The notes under the pieces: generated by a model
Databases searched by the model: none
Seen by the model: only the letters and a program-made list of their open reading frames with translations
Told to the model about the DNA's origin: nothing
Program-made: the position numbers and the translations under genes
From: Arthrobacter sp. FW306-07-I
Lineage (GTDB): Bacteria > Actinomycetota > Actinomycetes > Actinomycetales > Micrococcaceae
Direction of reading: 5' to 3'
Assembly: GCF_021800405.1 (NCBI RefSeq)
Contig: NZ_CP084550.1
Location: 3,782,001-3,846,000, forward strand
DNA: 64,000 nt
Part shown: positions 48,831 to 57,993 of the stretch, piece after piece
Position numbering within the stretch: position 1 is the first letter of the stretch
How the letters are laid out: every line of letters begins with the position of its first letter

Positions 48831-50063
48831 TCAGCCGGGGAAGCTGATCACCGCGGTGGTTCCCCCGCCCGGGGTCTCCTTAAGCGTCAGCTCACCGCCG
48901 TGTGCTTCGACTATGCGGCGGCAGATGGCCAGGCCAAGGCCGGATCCCTGCCCATCCCCTTCCCGGTGCAGCCGGACCAAAGGTTCCAGTACCCGCTGCC
49001 TGTCCGCAGGCGCTATGCCCTTGCCGTTGTCCGCCACCAGGACAGTGGCTCCGTGACAGTTCGAGATCCCGCTGATCCGCACCTTGAGGTCCCGGTCGGG
49101 GCTCTGGTAATTCACGGCATTGGCTACCAGGTTCTGCAGCAGGATGCGCAGCTGGCCATGGTCCACATGGAGCTTCAAGTCCTCGCTGTCCAGGACACCG
49201 TCGGCCCCATAGGACAGGCCCAGATCGCCGGCCACTTCGGACGCTACTTCCTGCAGGGAAACACGCTGGCGCTGAAGGCCTCCGCCCATGCGTGAGTAAT
49301 GCAGTACGTCCTCCAGCATGGCCAGCATCCTGTTGCCGCTGGCGCCGATGAGTTGAAGGTATTCCGCAGCGGGGTGGTCGCTTTCCACATCGTCTTCGCC
49401 CAACTCCACGTAACCCAGAATGGTGGTGAGGGGGCTGCGCAGGTCATGGCTGACGCGCCCGGCAAATTCCGCCAGCTTGGCGTTGCTTTCCCGCAGTTCT
49501 TCAAGGGCGCTGTTCAACTGCAGGGTGCGCCGCTGGAGTTCGAGCAGCTGCACCGCCTGGCGGGCCAGGATTTCCAGCATTTCCTGCTGTTCATCGGTGG
49601 GCGAGGCACTCGAATTGGAGAAGACGCACAAGGACCCGATGACGAACCCAGACGCCGTCTCCAGCGGCACGGACGCATAGAACCGGACGGCGGCGATCTC
49701 CCCGGTCACAAACGGGTTAGCCGCGAAGCGCGGATCAATGGAGGCATCCGGAACCACGGTGGCCTCCCCCGAAAGGAAGACCTTGGAGCACATGGAGTCC
49801 TGCCGGGAACAAATACCGGCATCAATTCCGACGGCGGCCACCTGGCGCTGCTCGTCGGACGTGACAACGTTGATCACCCCGTACGGCACGCCGCAGAGTC
49901 TGGTGGCGAGCTCGACGAGATTCTCAAGGGGCTCGCCGGACAGTTCAGGAGCGTTGACCAGCGGGGCCTCGTCGATCCGGGTGGCCAAGCCGTAGTCCCG
50001 CAGTAACCCGTCCCGCCCAACCGGTTCCATGAGAGCCGCCGTTGTTGAGTGAGTGCCGCCCAC
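48831..50063 (-). CDS. GAF-domain sensor histidine kinase
   Basis: 410 aa from a GTG with GGAAGGGGGA upstream; an ATG at 50030 is an alternative. A GAF domain (about 40-175: RLCGVPYGVINVVTSDEQRQVAAVGID, DASIDPRF, PLETASGFVIGSLCVF) is followed by a coiled linker, the phosphoacceptor His206 (SHDLRSPL) and a HATPase with NLVANAVNY, DNGKGI and GQGSGLGLAI. No membrane helices, so it senses a cytoplasmic signal, perhaps redox or light as in phytochrome-like GAF kinases. No response regulator is adjacent. Confidence 0.9.
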   Translation of the reverse strand: MGGTHSTTAALMEPVGRDGLLRDYGLATRIDEAPLVNAPELSGEPLENLVELATRLCGVPYGVINVVTSDEQRQVAAVGIDAGICSRQDSMCSKVFLSGEATVVPDASIDPRFAANPFVTGEIAAVRFYASVPLETASGFVIGSLCVFSNSSASPTDEQQEMLEILARQAVQLLELQRRTLQLNSALEELRESNAKLAEFAGRVSHDLRSPLTTILGYVELGEDDVESDHPAAEYLQLIGASGNRMLAMLEDVLHYSRMGGGLQRQRVSLQEVASEVAGDLGLSYGADGVLDSEDLKLHVDHGQLRILLQNLVANAVNYQSPDRDLKVRISGISNCHGATVLVADNGKGIAPADRQRVLEPLVRLHREGDGQGSGLGLAICRRIVEAHGGELTLKETPGGGTTAVISFPG

Positions 50064-50199
50064 TAATCGTCCCCCTTCCTGACCGCGAAATGGGTCCCGG
50101 GCCGATAGTACCGGCCATGGGCAACGTCCGCGAGCAGGTGGCGCCGGGGCATCGTTTCCCGGCAACAAGTGTTCCCCAGCGGCGGCATAGGATTCTGGG

Positions 50200-50718
50200 A
50201 TGGCTCAACTCATCGTCCCGAACCCTGCCCTCCACTCCTCCTGGCTGGAGGGAACGGCGGAGTCTCAAGGAGCCCACCTGGACGGGGCAGGCGCCGAAGA
50301 TTGGTCGCTGGAAGAACTCAAGGATCCGCGCGTGTTTGCCCGCTTCGTCGACGCCCTGGTCAAAGATGCCCTGCCGGAGACTGAGCGGAAGCCGGGTTAC
50401 GTGCCCTGCACCTACCTTTGGATGGTCGACGGCGGCACTTTCGTTGGATCCCTCGCCATCAGCCATGAGTTGAACCATTACCTCCTCAACGAAGGCGGGC
50501 ACATCGGCTACAGCGTCAGGCCCTCGGCGAGACGCCGCGGCCACGCCGCAAAGGCGCTGGCTGACGCACTTCCCCTGGCACGGGCGCTGGGGATCGAGCG
50601 AGTCCTGCTGACCTGCGATGAGGACAACGCCGGCTCCCGGGGAACCATCGAGAAGAACGGCGGCCAGTACGAGGACACCCGCAACGGCAAGCGCCGGTAC
50701 TGGATCAGCACCGATTAG
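50200..50718 (+). CDS. GNAT-family N-acetyltransferase
   Basis: 172 aa. GHIGYSVRPSARRRGHAAKAL is the acetyl-CoA loop (Q/RxxGxG/A variant), followed by LGIERVLLTCDEDNAGSRGTIEKNGG, a strand-5/helix-4 segment shared with RimI-like enzymes. The acceptor is unknown. Divergent from the histidine kinase. Confidence 0.88.
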   Translation: MAQLIVPNPALHSSWLEGTAESQGAHLDGAGAEDWSLEELKDPRVFARFVDALVKDALPETERKPGYVPCTYLWMVDGGTFVGSLAISHELNHYLLNEGGHIGYSVRPSARRRGHAAKALADALPLARALGIERVLLTCDEDNAGSRGTIEKNGGQYEDTRNGKRRYWISTD

Positions 50719-50754
50719 CGGGGCGTGGGCGCGCCCATCTGCCAGACTTGGCCG

Positions 50755-51054
50755 GTGATCACTGAACATGCGCTTCTGCCTGTCGTTGCGGGCCGGGAAG
50801 AGGAATTTGAAGCCGCTTTTAAGCAGGCCCGCCCCATCATTGCTTCCATGCCGGGCTTCGTCTCGCTGTCCCTGTCCCGATCAGTCGAAACCCCCAACAC
50901 CTATTTGCTCCTCGTCGAATGGGAGTCGTTGGAGGACCACACGGTAGGTTTCCGCGAATCTCCCGAATACCAGCAGTGGCGCACGCTGCTGCACCGCTTC
51001 TACGAGCCGTTTCCGGTGGTTGAGCACTTCAATCCGGTGAAATTCGCCAACTAA
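50755..51054 (+). CDS. Antibiotic biosynthesis monooxygenase (ABM) domain protein
   Basis: 99 aa from the GTG that starts VITEHALLPVVAGREEEFE, the normal beginning of this family; an upstream in-frame GTG would add ten unrelated residues. SMPGFVSLSLSRSVETPNTYLLLVEWESLEDHT completes the dimeric ferredoxin-like fold. It is probably a quinol or heme monooxygenase-like or detoxifying enzyme. 36 nt after the GNAT gene, so the two may be co-transcribed. Confidence 0.88.
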   Translation: MITEHALLPVVAGREEEFEAAFKQARPIIASMPGFVSLSLSRSVETPNTYLLLVEWESLEDHTVGFRESPEYQQWRTLLHRFYEPFPVVEHFNPVKFAN

Positions 51055-51076
51055 AACCAAAGCAACAGTTTTGGGG

Positions 51077-51115
51077 GGAGCCCCCGCGCGAGTCTAGCTC
51101 CAGCGCGGGGGCTCC
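51077..51115. terminator. 13-bp GC-rich hairpin terminator
   Basis: GGAGCCCCCGCGC (51077-51089) pairs perfectly with GCGCGGGGGCTCC (51103-51115), 23 nt after the ABM gene. No T run on the plus strand. Confidence 0.75.
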
Positions 51116-51242
51116 TAATGCTTCCTGCCGGGGAACTGACGTGGAAGCACTTAAAAATTACCGGCCAGTAGGTTGGGCCTGGACCAAAACCCCACACCTT
51201 GGGCGAATCTTGATCCAACCTTGAGCCGTCATTTTCGCGCCG

Positions 51243-51428
51243 CTAGTCGGCGGGATCGGCCGCAGCGTCCGGGTCCTCTTCAGGTTCAAAAGTGTTCGGC
51301 GCGGCGCCATCGGAAATCCCGATGCCGTCCTTCCCACCGGGGATCCCGCCGTCGGCATTGCCTTTGCCCGCTGCCGCGCCCTCCTGCGGCTCGTCTTCGG
51401 GCAGTGAATCAGGTGAATTGATGGTCAT
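51243..51428 (-). CDS. Small acidic Gly/Pro-rich protein (61 aa)
   Basis: 61 residues without hydrophobic core: starts MTINSPDSLPEDEPQEG, Gly/Asp-rich in the middle, ends EEDPDAAADPAD. AGAAGGAGGAGCG before the ATG is one of the best ribosome sites in the window, supporting translation. Probably intrinsically disordered. Unknown function; compare 60882-61034. Confidence 0.65.
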   Translation of the reverse strand: MTINSPDSLPEDEPQEGAAAGKGNADGGIPGGKDGIGISDGAAPNTFEPEEDPDAAADPAD

Positions 51429-51530
51429 CGCTCCTCCTTCTGTGGCTGGGCCTCCACGCTAACAGGCCCCAAAGCAAAAGGCTCCGGAAGGGCCGGAAGT
51501 TTCTGCCCGCCGTCGTTCCTTCCTGTCCTG

Positions 51531-53144
51531 CTACTTGCCGAGCTCCGAGGCCCGCTGCTGCCTCAGGATGTAGCGTTGCAGCTTGCCCGACGGCGTCTTT
51601 GGCAGATCCTTTACAAACTGAATGCGGCGCGGATAGGCATGCGCGGCGAACTGCGTCTTGACCATTGTCTGGAGCTCGGCCACCAGGGCATCACTGCCCG
51701 TGGTTCCCTCCGCCAGGACCACGTAGGCCTCCAGTACTTCGCCGCGCAGCTCGTCCGGGGCACCTACCACGGCAGTTTCCAGGACCGCCGGATGGGTGGC
51801 CAGGACACTCTCCACATCGAACGGGCCGATCCGGTAGCCGGCCATGATGATCACGTCGTCATCCCGGGAGGAGAAGAAATAGAAGCCGTCCTGGTCCACC
51901 ATGCCCGCGTCGCCGGTCAGGTACCACCTGCCGTCCGGACTGAACCTTTCGGCGGTCTTCTTCGGCGCGTCCTGGTACCCCTTAAACCACATCATGGGAC
52001 TTTCGGCCACGTTGACGGCAACCCGGCCCAGTTCACCCGGCGCAGCCGGTTCATCCGCGTTGTCCTTGAGCACCGCGCAGCTCCATCCAGGGAGGGGCCG
52101 GCCCATGGAACCCGGCCTCAGCTCTGTCCGTACGTCGTCATGCCAGGCGTTGATGATCATCATCCCGTGTTCGGTCTGTCCGTAGTGGTCCCGCACCGGA
52201 ACACCCAGTACCTCCCGCGCCCAGCTGATCACCTCCGGGGTCAGCGGTTCGCCGGCGGACGAGGCACGCCGAAGGCCGAAAGGGCCCGTTCCGGGCTCGG
52301 TTTTCGCGCGCATGGTGCGGTACACCGTGGGAGCCGCCGCGAAGTTGGTGACGGAAAATGCCTCCAACACTTTGAAGCTGAGTTCCGGGGAGAATCCGGC
52401 ATTCAGCAGGAGGTTGCGCCGCCCCGCCGCCATGGGCCCGAGGATGCCGTAGTACAGGCCGTACGCCCAGCCGGGGTCTGCGGCGTTCCAGAAAACATCC
52501 TCTTCACTGACGTCCAGGCCCAGTTCGACGTACTGGCGGAACGCCGCCAACGCCCTGACCGGCACCGGTACCCCCTTGGGGGCGCCCGTGGTTCCGGACG
52601 TAAAGATCAGCACCAGTGCACCGTCACCACCCACAGCCTCGGAGGCGATACCCGGCTGCTGCCTGGCCAGGAGCGGCGTGAGTGCCAGGTCCGGCTGGGC
52701 TGCTTCTGCACCTACAACCACGACTGCGGCCGCGGTCTCCTGGATCTTCACCCGCTGGTCGGCGTCGGTAATCACGGCCTTTGCGCCGGAAGCTGTGAGG
52801 CGAAGTTCGATGGCCGGCCACGCGAATGCCGTGAACAGTGGGACGTGGACGGCTCCGCGCCGCCAAATGGCAAGGAGCATGACCACAAGGTCCGCGGACT
52901 TTCCCATCAGGGTGGCCACCGCGTCGCCCGGGCCAATCCCCAGCTCCGCCAGGGCGGCGGCCCCCCGCTCCGAGCGCTCCCGGAGCTCGCCGTAAGTAAT
53001 GTCCTCCGCGGTGAGATCGGCTGCAACCACGGTGAAGGCGACGGCGCTGGGGTCATGGCTGTCGCACAGGAGGTCGGCCGCGCAGGCGTCTGCCGCACCA
53101 TAGGTAGCAAGAAGGGCATCAACGGGTGGAACCGGACGGGACAT
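51531..53144 (-). CDS. Acyl-CoA synthetase (AMP-forming)
   Basis: 537 aa ANL-family enzyme. ATP loop A3 IFTSGTTGAPKG, A5-like YGQTEHGM, A7 YLTGDAG, A8 DDVIIMAGYRIGPFDVE and the A10 catalytic Lys in TPSGKLQR are all present. The GYRIGPFDVE and short C-terminal domain resemble acetyl/propionyl/medium-chain acyl-CoA synthetases. It activates a carboxylic acid to its CoA thioester using ATP. Monocistronic. Residue-level substrate choice cannot be read with confidence. Confidence 0.92.
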   Translation of the reverse strand: MSRPVPPVDALLATYGAADACAADLLCDSHDPSAVAFTVVAADLTAEDITYGELRERSERGAAALAELGIGPGDAVATLMGKSADLVVMLLAIWRRGAVHVPLFTAFAWPAIELRLTASGAKAVITDADQRVKIQETAAAVVVVGAEAAQPDLALTPLLARQQPGIASEAVGGDGALVLIFTSGTTGAPKGVPVPVRALAAFRQYVELGLDVSEEDVFWNAADPGWAYGLYYGILGPMAAGRRNLLLNAGFSPELSFKVLEAFSVTNFAAAPTVYRTMRAKTEPGTGPFGLRRASSAGEPLTPEVISWAREVLGVPVRDHYGQTEHGMMIINAWHDDVRTELRPGSMGRPLPGWSCAVLKDNADEPAAPGELGRVAVNVAESPMMWFKGYQDAPKKTAERFSPDGRWYLTGDAGMVDQDGFYFFSSRDDDVIIMAGYRIGPFDVESVLATHPAVLETAVVGAPDELRGEVLEAYVVLAEGTTGSDALVAELQTMVKTQFAAHAYPRRIQFVKDLPKTPSGKLQRYILRQQRASELGK

Positions 53145-53247
53145 TCGTTCTCCTTTGAACAGTGAGACCTGACGGGCAATGGCACCTGAAGGGCAGTGAC
53201 ATAAACCTACTGCAGGGTAGGGCCGTGCGCGCCACCCAGGTGATGGA

Positions 53248-53286
53248 CGACGGCGGGACGCGGCAGGGTGCCAGGCCCCGCCGTCG
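53248..53286. terminator. Hairpin terminator, GACGGCGG family
   Basis: CGACGGCGGG (53248-53257) pairs with CCCGCCGTCG (53277-53286). It lies at the 3' side of the response regulator gene on the minus strand. Confidence 0.7.
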
Positions 53287-53300
53287 CGACCTATCGACAG

Positions 53301-53960
53301 TCAGCCCTTGGCGCCGGGCGGCCGGATGATCCGCCGCTGGGTGGCCGCGGCGATGGCAGCGGTCCGGTTGTCCACGCCGAGCTTCCCGTAAATGTGCACC
53401 AGGTGCGTTTTCACGGTGGCCTCCGAGATGAAGACCTGCTTGGCGATGGCCCGGTTGGACAGGCCGGTGGCCAGCAGCTCCAGCAGCTGCACTTCGCGCG
53501 GGGTCAGGGAGGTGCCCGGGTTGCTGATCCGGTCCATCAGCAACGCGGCAGCGCGGGGGGCCAGCACGGTGCCACCGGCAGCGGCCTGCAGGACTGCCTG
53601 CCGCAGCTGTTCCGGCAGGGCATCCTTCAGCATGTAGCCGCTCGCCCCGGCCTCAACGGCCGCGAGGATGTCCGCATCGGTGTCATAGGTGGTGAGGATG
53701 AGCACCGGCGGCGGCACTGCGAGCTTCCGGATCTCGGCAGTGGCTGTGACACCGTCCATCCCCTCCCCCATTTGCAGGTCCATGAGGACAACGTCGGGCG
53801 CCTCGCCCAGGGCCGTGAGCCGTGCCAGCTCCTTCAGGGCCGCCTTGCCGTCAGCTGCTTCCGCGGCAATCGAGATGCCGTCAAAGCCCGTGAGCACAGC
53901 GCGCAGTCCGGCGCGGACCACGGGATGGTCGTCCACCAGCAGGACGCGCACGTCGCTCAC
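53301..53960 (-). CDS. NarL/LuxR-type response regulator
   Basis: 219 aa. Receiver domain 4-120 with acidic pair Asp10-Asp11, phosphoacceptor Asp61 (VVLMDLQM), Thr (ILTTYD) and Lys (YMLKDA). The C-terminal LuxR HTH covers about 150-210 (LTPREVQLLELLATGLSNRAIAKQVFISEATVKTHLVHIYGKLGV). Overlaps the kinase gene as ATGA (53957-53960). Likely regulates the divergent ABC exporter genes. Confidence 0.95.
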   Translation of the reverse strand: MSDVRVLLVDDHPVVRAGLRAVLTGFDGISIAAEAADGKAALKELARLTALGEAPDVVLMDLQMGEGMDGVTATAEIRKLAVPPPVLILTTYDTDADILAAVEAGASGYMLKDALPEQLRQAVLQAAAGGTVLAPRAAALLMDRISNPGTSLTPREVQLLELLATGLSNRAIAKQVFISEATVKTHLVHIYGKLGVDNRTAAIAAATQRRIIRPPGAKG

Positions 53961-55273
53961 TGTTCCTCCACAGGCAGTTCCGCCAAGGGCAGCCGGATGG
54001 CCACCACCGTGCCCTCGCCCGGCGCCGATTCCACGGCCAGCGAGCCGTTCAGCGCCGCGATGCGCTCCCTCAGCGAGCGCAGTCCGTATCCGCTGCCGTC
54101 GGCTGCGCCCGAGGCACCTGCCGGAGCTGACGGGTCAAAGCCCGCGCCGTCGTCGTAAATGTCCATGGTCACCTCGCTGCCCAGGAAGGCGACGCTGACG
54201 ACGGCGGTGGCGGCCCGGGCGTGTTCGCGGACGTTCGCCAGGCTCGCCTGCGCCGCGCGCAGCAAGGTGACGCGGACGGACTGGGGCAGCTCCTGCGGCT
54301 CGCCGTCCACCTCCAGCCGGCAGTGCAGCGCCGCCCCAGAAGCTGACGCGGCAGCCTCGGTCTTGTCACAGAGCCGGCGCAGGGCCCCCAACAGCGAGCT
54401 GCCTTCAAGCTGGGGCGAGGACAGGCCGCGGACAAAGCTGCGCGCCTCGTCCAGGTTGTCCGCCGCGGTCTGCTGCACCAGCGCCAGCCGGCCAGAGGCC
54501 GTGGCGGCATCACCGTCCGCGAGCGACTGTTCCGCCGCCCGCCCCAGCAGCACGATGCTGGACAGGCCCTGCGCCAGGGTGTCGTGGATTTCCCGGGCCA
54601 GCCGCGCCCGCTCCGCCAGCACGCCCGCTTCATGCTGGGAACGCGCCAGCTCCTCCCGCGTGCGGCGCAATTCGTCCGCCGCGCGCCGCTGGTTCTCGGC
54701 TTCGCGGTACAAAGCCGCGTAGGCCAGGCCGGTGACCACCGAGAAGATGGCCCCCAGCACGGGCCCCACAACAGCCGCGGCATGCGGCACCGGGGCACCG
54801 CTGACGGCCCACTGGGAAGCGATCACCGCCACCGTCATCAACCCAATAGTCAGCAGCGCGGGCCGCCGCGGCAGCAGGTGCAGGTGCAGGAAAAAGATGG
54901 GAAAGGCGAGCCAGGCGAAGTCAGCACTTCCGGCGAGCAGGAACGCCCAGAGTGCCGTTACCAACCCCAGCCACACCAGGCCGTAGCGGCCGGGGTTGAA
55001 CGTGATCCGGTCTTCCGCGTGCCGCTTTTCCAGGACCGTGCCGGTCAGGTAGACGGCAGCGAGGACGACGGCGGCGCCCGCCCACACCCAGCGCAGCGAA
55101 CCTCCGGCCATCAGCATCCGCACCAAACCCACGGCCAGCAGGACGGCGAACCCGGTGTGCAGGGTGACCCGCAGGACCCGAAGGATGGCAGCCGACGATG
55201 CGTTCTCCAGTGCGCCCAGGAATCCGCCGGACCGGGCCGTCTCCGATGTTGGCGGCGGGGGCGTGGCAGGCAT
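53957..55273 (-). CDS. NarL-family sensor histidine kinase (HisKA_3)
   Basis: 438 aa. About five to six membrane helices (33-185) form the sensor with little extracytoplasmic sequence, suggesting membrane or antibiotic sensing. A coiled coil leads to the HisKA_3 box with His230 (LAREIHDTLAQGLSSIVLLG), then a HATPase with IYDDGAGFDP and GYGLRSLRERI. Partner of the response regulator downstream; divergent from the FtsX-type permease gene. Confidence 0.93.
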   Translation of the reverse strand: MPATPPPPTSETARSGGFLGALENASSAAILRVLRVTLHTGFAVLLAVGLVRMLMAGGSLRWVWAGAAVVLAAVYLTGTVLEKRHAEDRITFNPGRYGLVWLGLVTALWAFLLAGSADFAWLAFPIFFLHLHLLPRRPALLTIGLMTVAVIASQWAVSGAPVPHAAAVVGPVLGAIFSVVTGLAYAALYREAENQRRAADELRRTREELARSQHEAGVLAERARLAREIHDTLAQGLSSIVLLGRAAEQSLADGDAATASGRLALVQQTAADNLDEARSFVRGLSSPQLEGSSLLGALRRLCDKTEAAASASGAALHCRLEVDGEPQELPQSVRVTLLRAAQASLANVREHARAATAVVSVAFLGSEVTMDIYDDGAGFDPSAPAGASGAADGSGYGLRSLRERIAALNGSLAVESAPGEGTVVAIRLPLAELPVEEQ

Positions 55274-55307
55274 CTCACCAGCTTATGCCGGGACATCCAG
55301 GCGGGAA

Positions 55308-55337
55308 TCAACCGAAAGGTTGACTCGCAGCTCAACC
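55308..55337. promoter_or_regulatory. Candidate response-regulator binding sites
   Basis: TCAACC-GAAA-GGTTGA (55308-55323) is a perfect inverted repeat, with a further TCAACC half-site at 55332-55337. They lie in the 166-nt gap between the kinase gene and the exporter genes, the expected place for a NarL-type regulator. Confidence 0.5.
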
Positions 55338-55439
55338 CTTCCATTCCCGCCAATCAACCATCCCCGCGATGCCCGCGCGGGGTGCCCCCGGGAGAGTGGA
55401 AGGACAGAACAAACCACCCCTGCTGAGAGAAGAAACAAC

Positions 55440-56543
55440 GTGTTCCTGGCAATCCGCGATATCCGCTTCGCAAAAGGCCGGTTCGCCATGATGGGCGGCG
55501 TCGTAGCCCTGATCACCCTCCTGCTGGTCATGCTGTCCGGGCTGACCGCGGGGCTCGCCGAGCAGTCGACGTCCGCCATCGGGCAGCTTGGCGCATCAGC
55601 CGCCAAGCCGGTGGACGCCATCGCCTTTGGCGCCCCGGGTTCCGGCTCACCGACCGCGTCCTATACGGAAAGCTCCGTGACGGCTGCCCAGGTGGACAGC
55701 TGGAAGGACCAGCCCGGCGTCAAGTCCGCCGAGCCGCTGGGCATCACCCAGACCCGGGCGCAGTCGGCGGACGCGTCAGGCACTGCGAACGTGGCGGTGT
55801 TCGGCGTATCGCCCGGCAGTCCGCTGGCGCCCGTGGAGGTGTCCGCCGGGACGGCCGCTGTGGGTGCCTCGGTAGCGGAGGCGCTGTCGGTGGGCCAGGG
55901 GGACAAGGTGTCCCTGGGCGGCGTGGAGCTTTCCGTGGCCGCCGTGGTGCCGGACCAGTGGTACGCGCACACCAGCGTCGTATGGACGGCGCTGCCGGCG
56001 TGGGCCAAGGCGGCGCACGTGTCCGACGGCGGCCAGCCGGCTACCGTTGTCGCCATCACCTATGCGGACGGGGCCACAGTGGATGAGGCCGCCGGGAACG
56101 CCGCGGCTCACACGGTGAGTCAGTCCCGCACCGGATCCTTCCAGGCACTGGGCTCCTTCAAGAGCGAAAACGGTTCCCTCACCCTGATGCAGGCCTTCCT
56201 TTATGGAATCTCCGCTCTGGTGATCGTGGCCTTCCTGACCGTCTGGACCATCCAGCGGACCCGTGACATCGCCGTCCTGAAAGCCATGGGCGCGCCCAGC
56301 TCCTACATCCTCCGGGACGCCATGACCCAGGCCGCCATCGTCCTGGTGGCGGGTGCAGCCGTCGGCGGAGCTGTTGGCGTTGCCGGCGGCTTCTTTGCCG
56401 CGCAGGCCGCCCCGTTCCAACTGAACGCGGGCACCACGGTGCTTCCCGTCGTCGGGATCGTTGCCCTGGGCCTGGCCGCCGCCGCACTGGCCGTCCGCAG
56501 CGTCACCAAGGTCGATGCGCTCCTGGCGCTCGGCGGCAACTAA
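55440..56543 (+). CDS. FtsX/MacB-type ABC transporter permease
   Basis: 367 aa from the GTG at 55440 (AGAGAAGA upstream); earlier in-frame codons run over the divergent kinase gene. One helix at about 20-40 (MGGVVALITLLLVMLSGLTAGL), a large extracytoplasmic domain (about 45-250), then three C-terminal helices forming the FtsX domain (ISALVIVAFLTVWTIQRTRDIAVLKAMGA...). This is the DevC-like layout. Works with the ATPase encoded next; together they extrude a lipid, peptide or antibiotic or act mechanically on the envelope. Confidence 0.9.
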   Translation: MFLAIRDIRFAKGRFAMMGGVVALITLLLVMLSGLTAGLAEQSTSAIGQLGASAAKPVDAIAFGAPGSGSPTASYTESSVTAAQVDSWKDQPGVKSAEPLGITQTRAQSADASGTANVAVFGVSPGSPLAPVEVSAGTAAVGASVAEALSVGQGDKVSLGGVELSVAAVVPDQWYAHTSVVWTALPAWAKAAHVSDGGQPATVVAITYADGATVDEAAGNAAAHTVSQSRTGSFQALGSFKSENGSLTLMQAFLYGISALVIVAFLTVWTIQRTRDIAVLKAMGAPSSYILRDAMTQAAIVLVAGAAVGGAVGVAGGFFAAQAAPFQLNAGTTVLPVVGIVALGLAAAALAVRSVTKVDALLALGGN

Positions 56544-56571
56544 CCCCATCACTCCCCGAAAGGAACCCGTC

Positions 56572-57276
56572 ATGACCACTCCTGTTCCCCTCACCCTGGC
56601 CAACGTCACCCTCGAATATCCCGATGGCGGCGGCACCACCACCGCCCTGGACCGGGTGGGTCTCACCGCGGAAGCCGGGCAGTTCGTTGCACTCGTGGGC
56701 CCCTCGGGTTCCGGGAAGTCCAGCCTCCTGGCCACCGCCGCCACCCTGGTGCGCCCCACCAGCGGCCAGGTCATCATCGACGGCACCGATACTTCCGGGC
56801 TCAAGGACAAGGAGCTTACGGCCCTGCGGCGGGGAAAGGTGGGCATCATCTTCCAGCAACCCAACCTGCTGCCCTCGCTCACCGCCGTCGAACAGCTCAT
56901 CATCAGCGACCACCTTCGCGGAAGGCCCGCCAAAGCGGCCAGGGTCCGGGCGGCCGAACTGCTGGACGTCGTCGGGCTATCCGCCAGCGCCCGGAAGCTG
57001 CCGCACCAGCTCTCCGGCGGCCAGCGCCAGCGCGTGAACATCGCCCGGGCACTCATGGGCAGTCCGAAGGTGCTGCTGGTGGATGAGCCGACGGCCGCGC
57101 TGGACCATGAGCGCAGTGCTTCGATCATCGCCCTCCTGCAGGACGTGACCACGGAGTTTTCGGTGGCGACGGTAATGGTCACCCATGACACCGAGTTCGT
57201 GCCGCTGACCGACGTTGTGGCCACCATGCGGGACGGCAGGCTCACGGTGCCGGTCCCGGTCCCGGTGGGAGAGTGA
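56572..57276 (+). CDS. ABC transporter ATP-binding protein (MacB/LolD/DevA type)
   Basis: 234 aa. Walker A GPSGSGKSS, Q-loop FQQPNLLPSLTAVEQ, signature LSGGQRQRV, Walker B VLLVDEPTAALD and H-loop MVTHDTEF are all canonical. AAAGGA precedes the ATG. It follows the permease gene by 28 nt, making a complete two-gene exporter controlled by the divergent two-component system. Confidence 0.94.
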   Translation: MTTPVPLTLANVTLEYPDGGGTTTALDRVGLTAEAGQFVALVGPSGSGKSSLLATAATLVRPTSGQVIIDGTDTSGLKDKELTALRRGKVGIIFQQPNLLPSLTAVEQLIISDHLRGRPAKAARVRAAELLDVVGLSASARKLPHQLSGGQRQRVNIARALMGSPKVLLVDEPTAALDHERSASIIALLQDVTTEFSVATVMVTHDTEFVPLTDVVATMRDGRLTVPVPVPVGE

Positions 57277-57335
57277 TTTTGCCCGAAGGGGAGCCTCCAC
57301 GTGGGCTGGGTGCCAGCCACCAGAAGGCTTCCGGT

Positions 57336-57923
57336 TCAGATAAGGATTGCGTGTCCCTGCCCGGTCTCCTGCTGTACAGCGCTGCTGGTCGGTGGTTCCG
57401 CTGGTTGCGGTACTTCGGCCAGGGGTCGGATCAAAAGGTTGCGGTGCAGCGTCATCCACCCGTCCCGTTCCAGCGGTGCGTGGTCGAACTGGTCAGGCAC
57501 GAAGAGGACGTCCCTGCTGTCGGGATCCTGAATCCCCACCAGGACGTCCCGGCCGTCACGGACCTCATGGCACATTTCCCAGTAGGACCTTTCGTCGTCC
57601 CAAGGAGACGTCACCACCAGGCACGCTACGCCAGGGTCGATGCCAGGCGCTGCGTAGTAGGACGTCGACTCGTAAGAGGCAAGGAACCTGCTCTCCCGAA
57701 TTTCGGCATCCCCTTCGTCGTCCTGGATGGCGTGGACCGCATCCTGCTTGGTCAATTGCCGCTCGAGCACTTCGACGGTCCCGGGGACTCCGACGAAGAA
57801 GTGTACGTAGATGAACCCCAGGACCACGCAGGTGCCAGTGCCGACAATCGCGGCAAGGGTGATGGTGAGCTTCCAGAACAAAGTCAACGGTGGTGCTGGT
57901 CTTTGAACGGTCAGGATGGTCAA
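57336..57923 (-). CDS. Membrane-anchored hypothetical protein
   Basis: 195 aa from a TTG at 57923 with a strong GAGGGGGC site six bases upstream; a GTG 18 codons earlier has none. One helix at about 15-45 (LFWKLTITLAAIVGTGTCVVLGFIYVHFFVGV) anchors an outside domain of about 150 residues with DQDD-type acidic and aromatic patches (SPWDDERSYWEMCHEVRDGRDVLVGIQD). Two Cys in that domain may form a disulfide. No family is recognised. Convergent with the exporter ATPase. Confidence 0.65.
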   Translation of the reverse strand: MTILTVQRPAPPLTLFWKLTITLAAIVGTGTCVVLGFIYVHFFVGVPGTVEVLERQLTKQDAVHAIQDDEGDAEIRESRFLASYESTSYYAAPGIDPGVACLVVTSPWDDERSYWEMCHEVRDGRDVLVGIQDPDSRDVLFVPDQFDHAPLERDGWMTLHRNLLIRPLAEVPQPAEPPTSSAVQQETGQGHAILI

Positions 57924-57993
57924 GCGCTGCCCCCTCAGGCTGGTGATCTCCCTGCACGCTACACGAGATACCGCCACCTGATGTGGCGCAGCG

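Noticed and set aside
55776..57320. 514-aa minus-strand ORF over the exporter genes
   Set aside because: Ser/Arg-rich shadow of the permease and ATPase genes.
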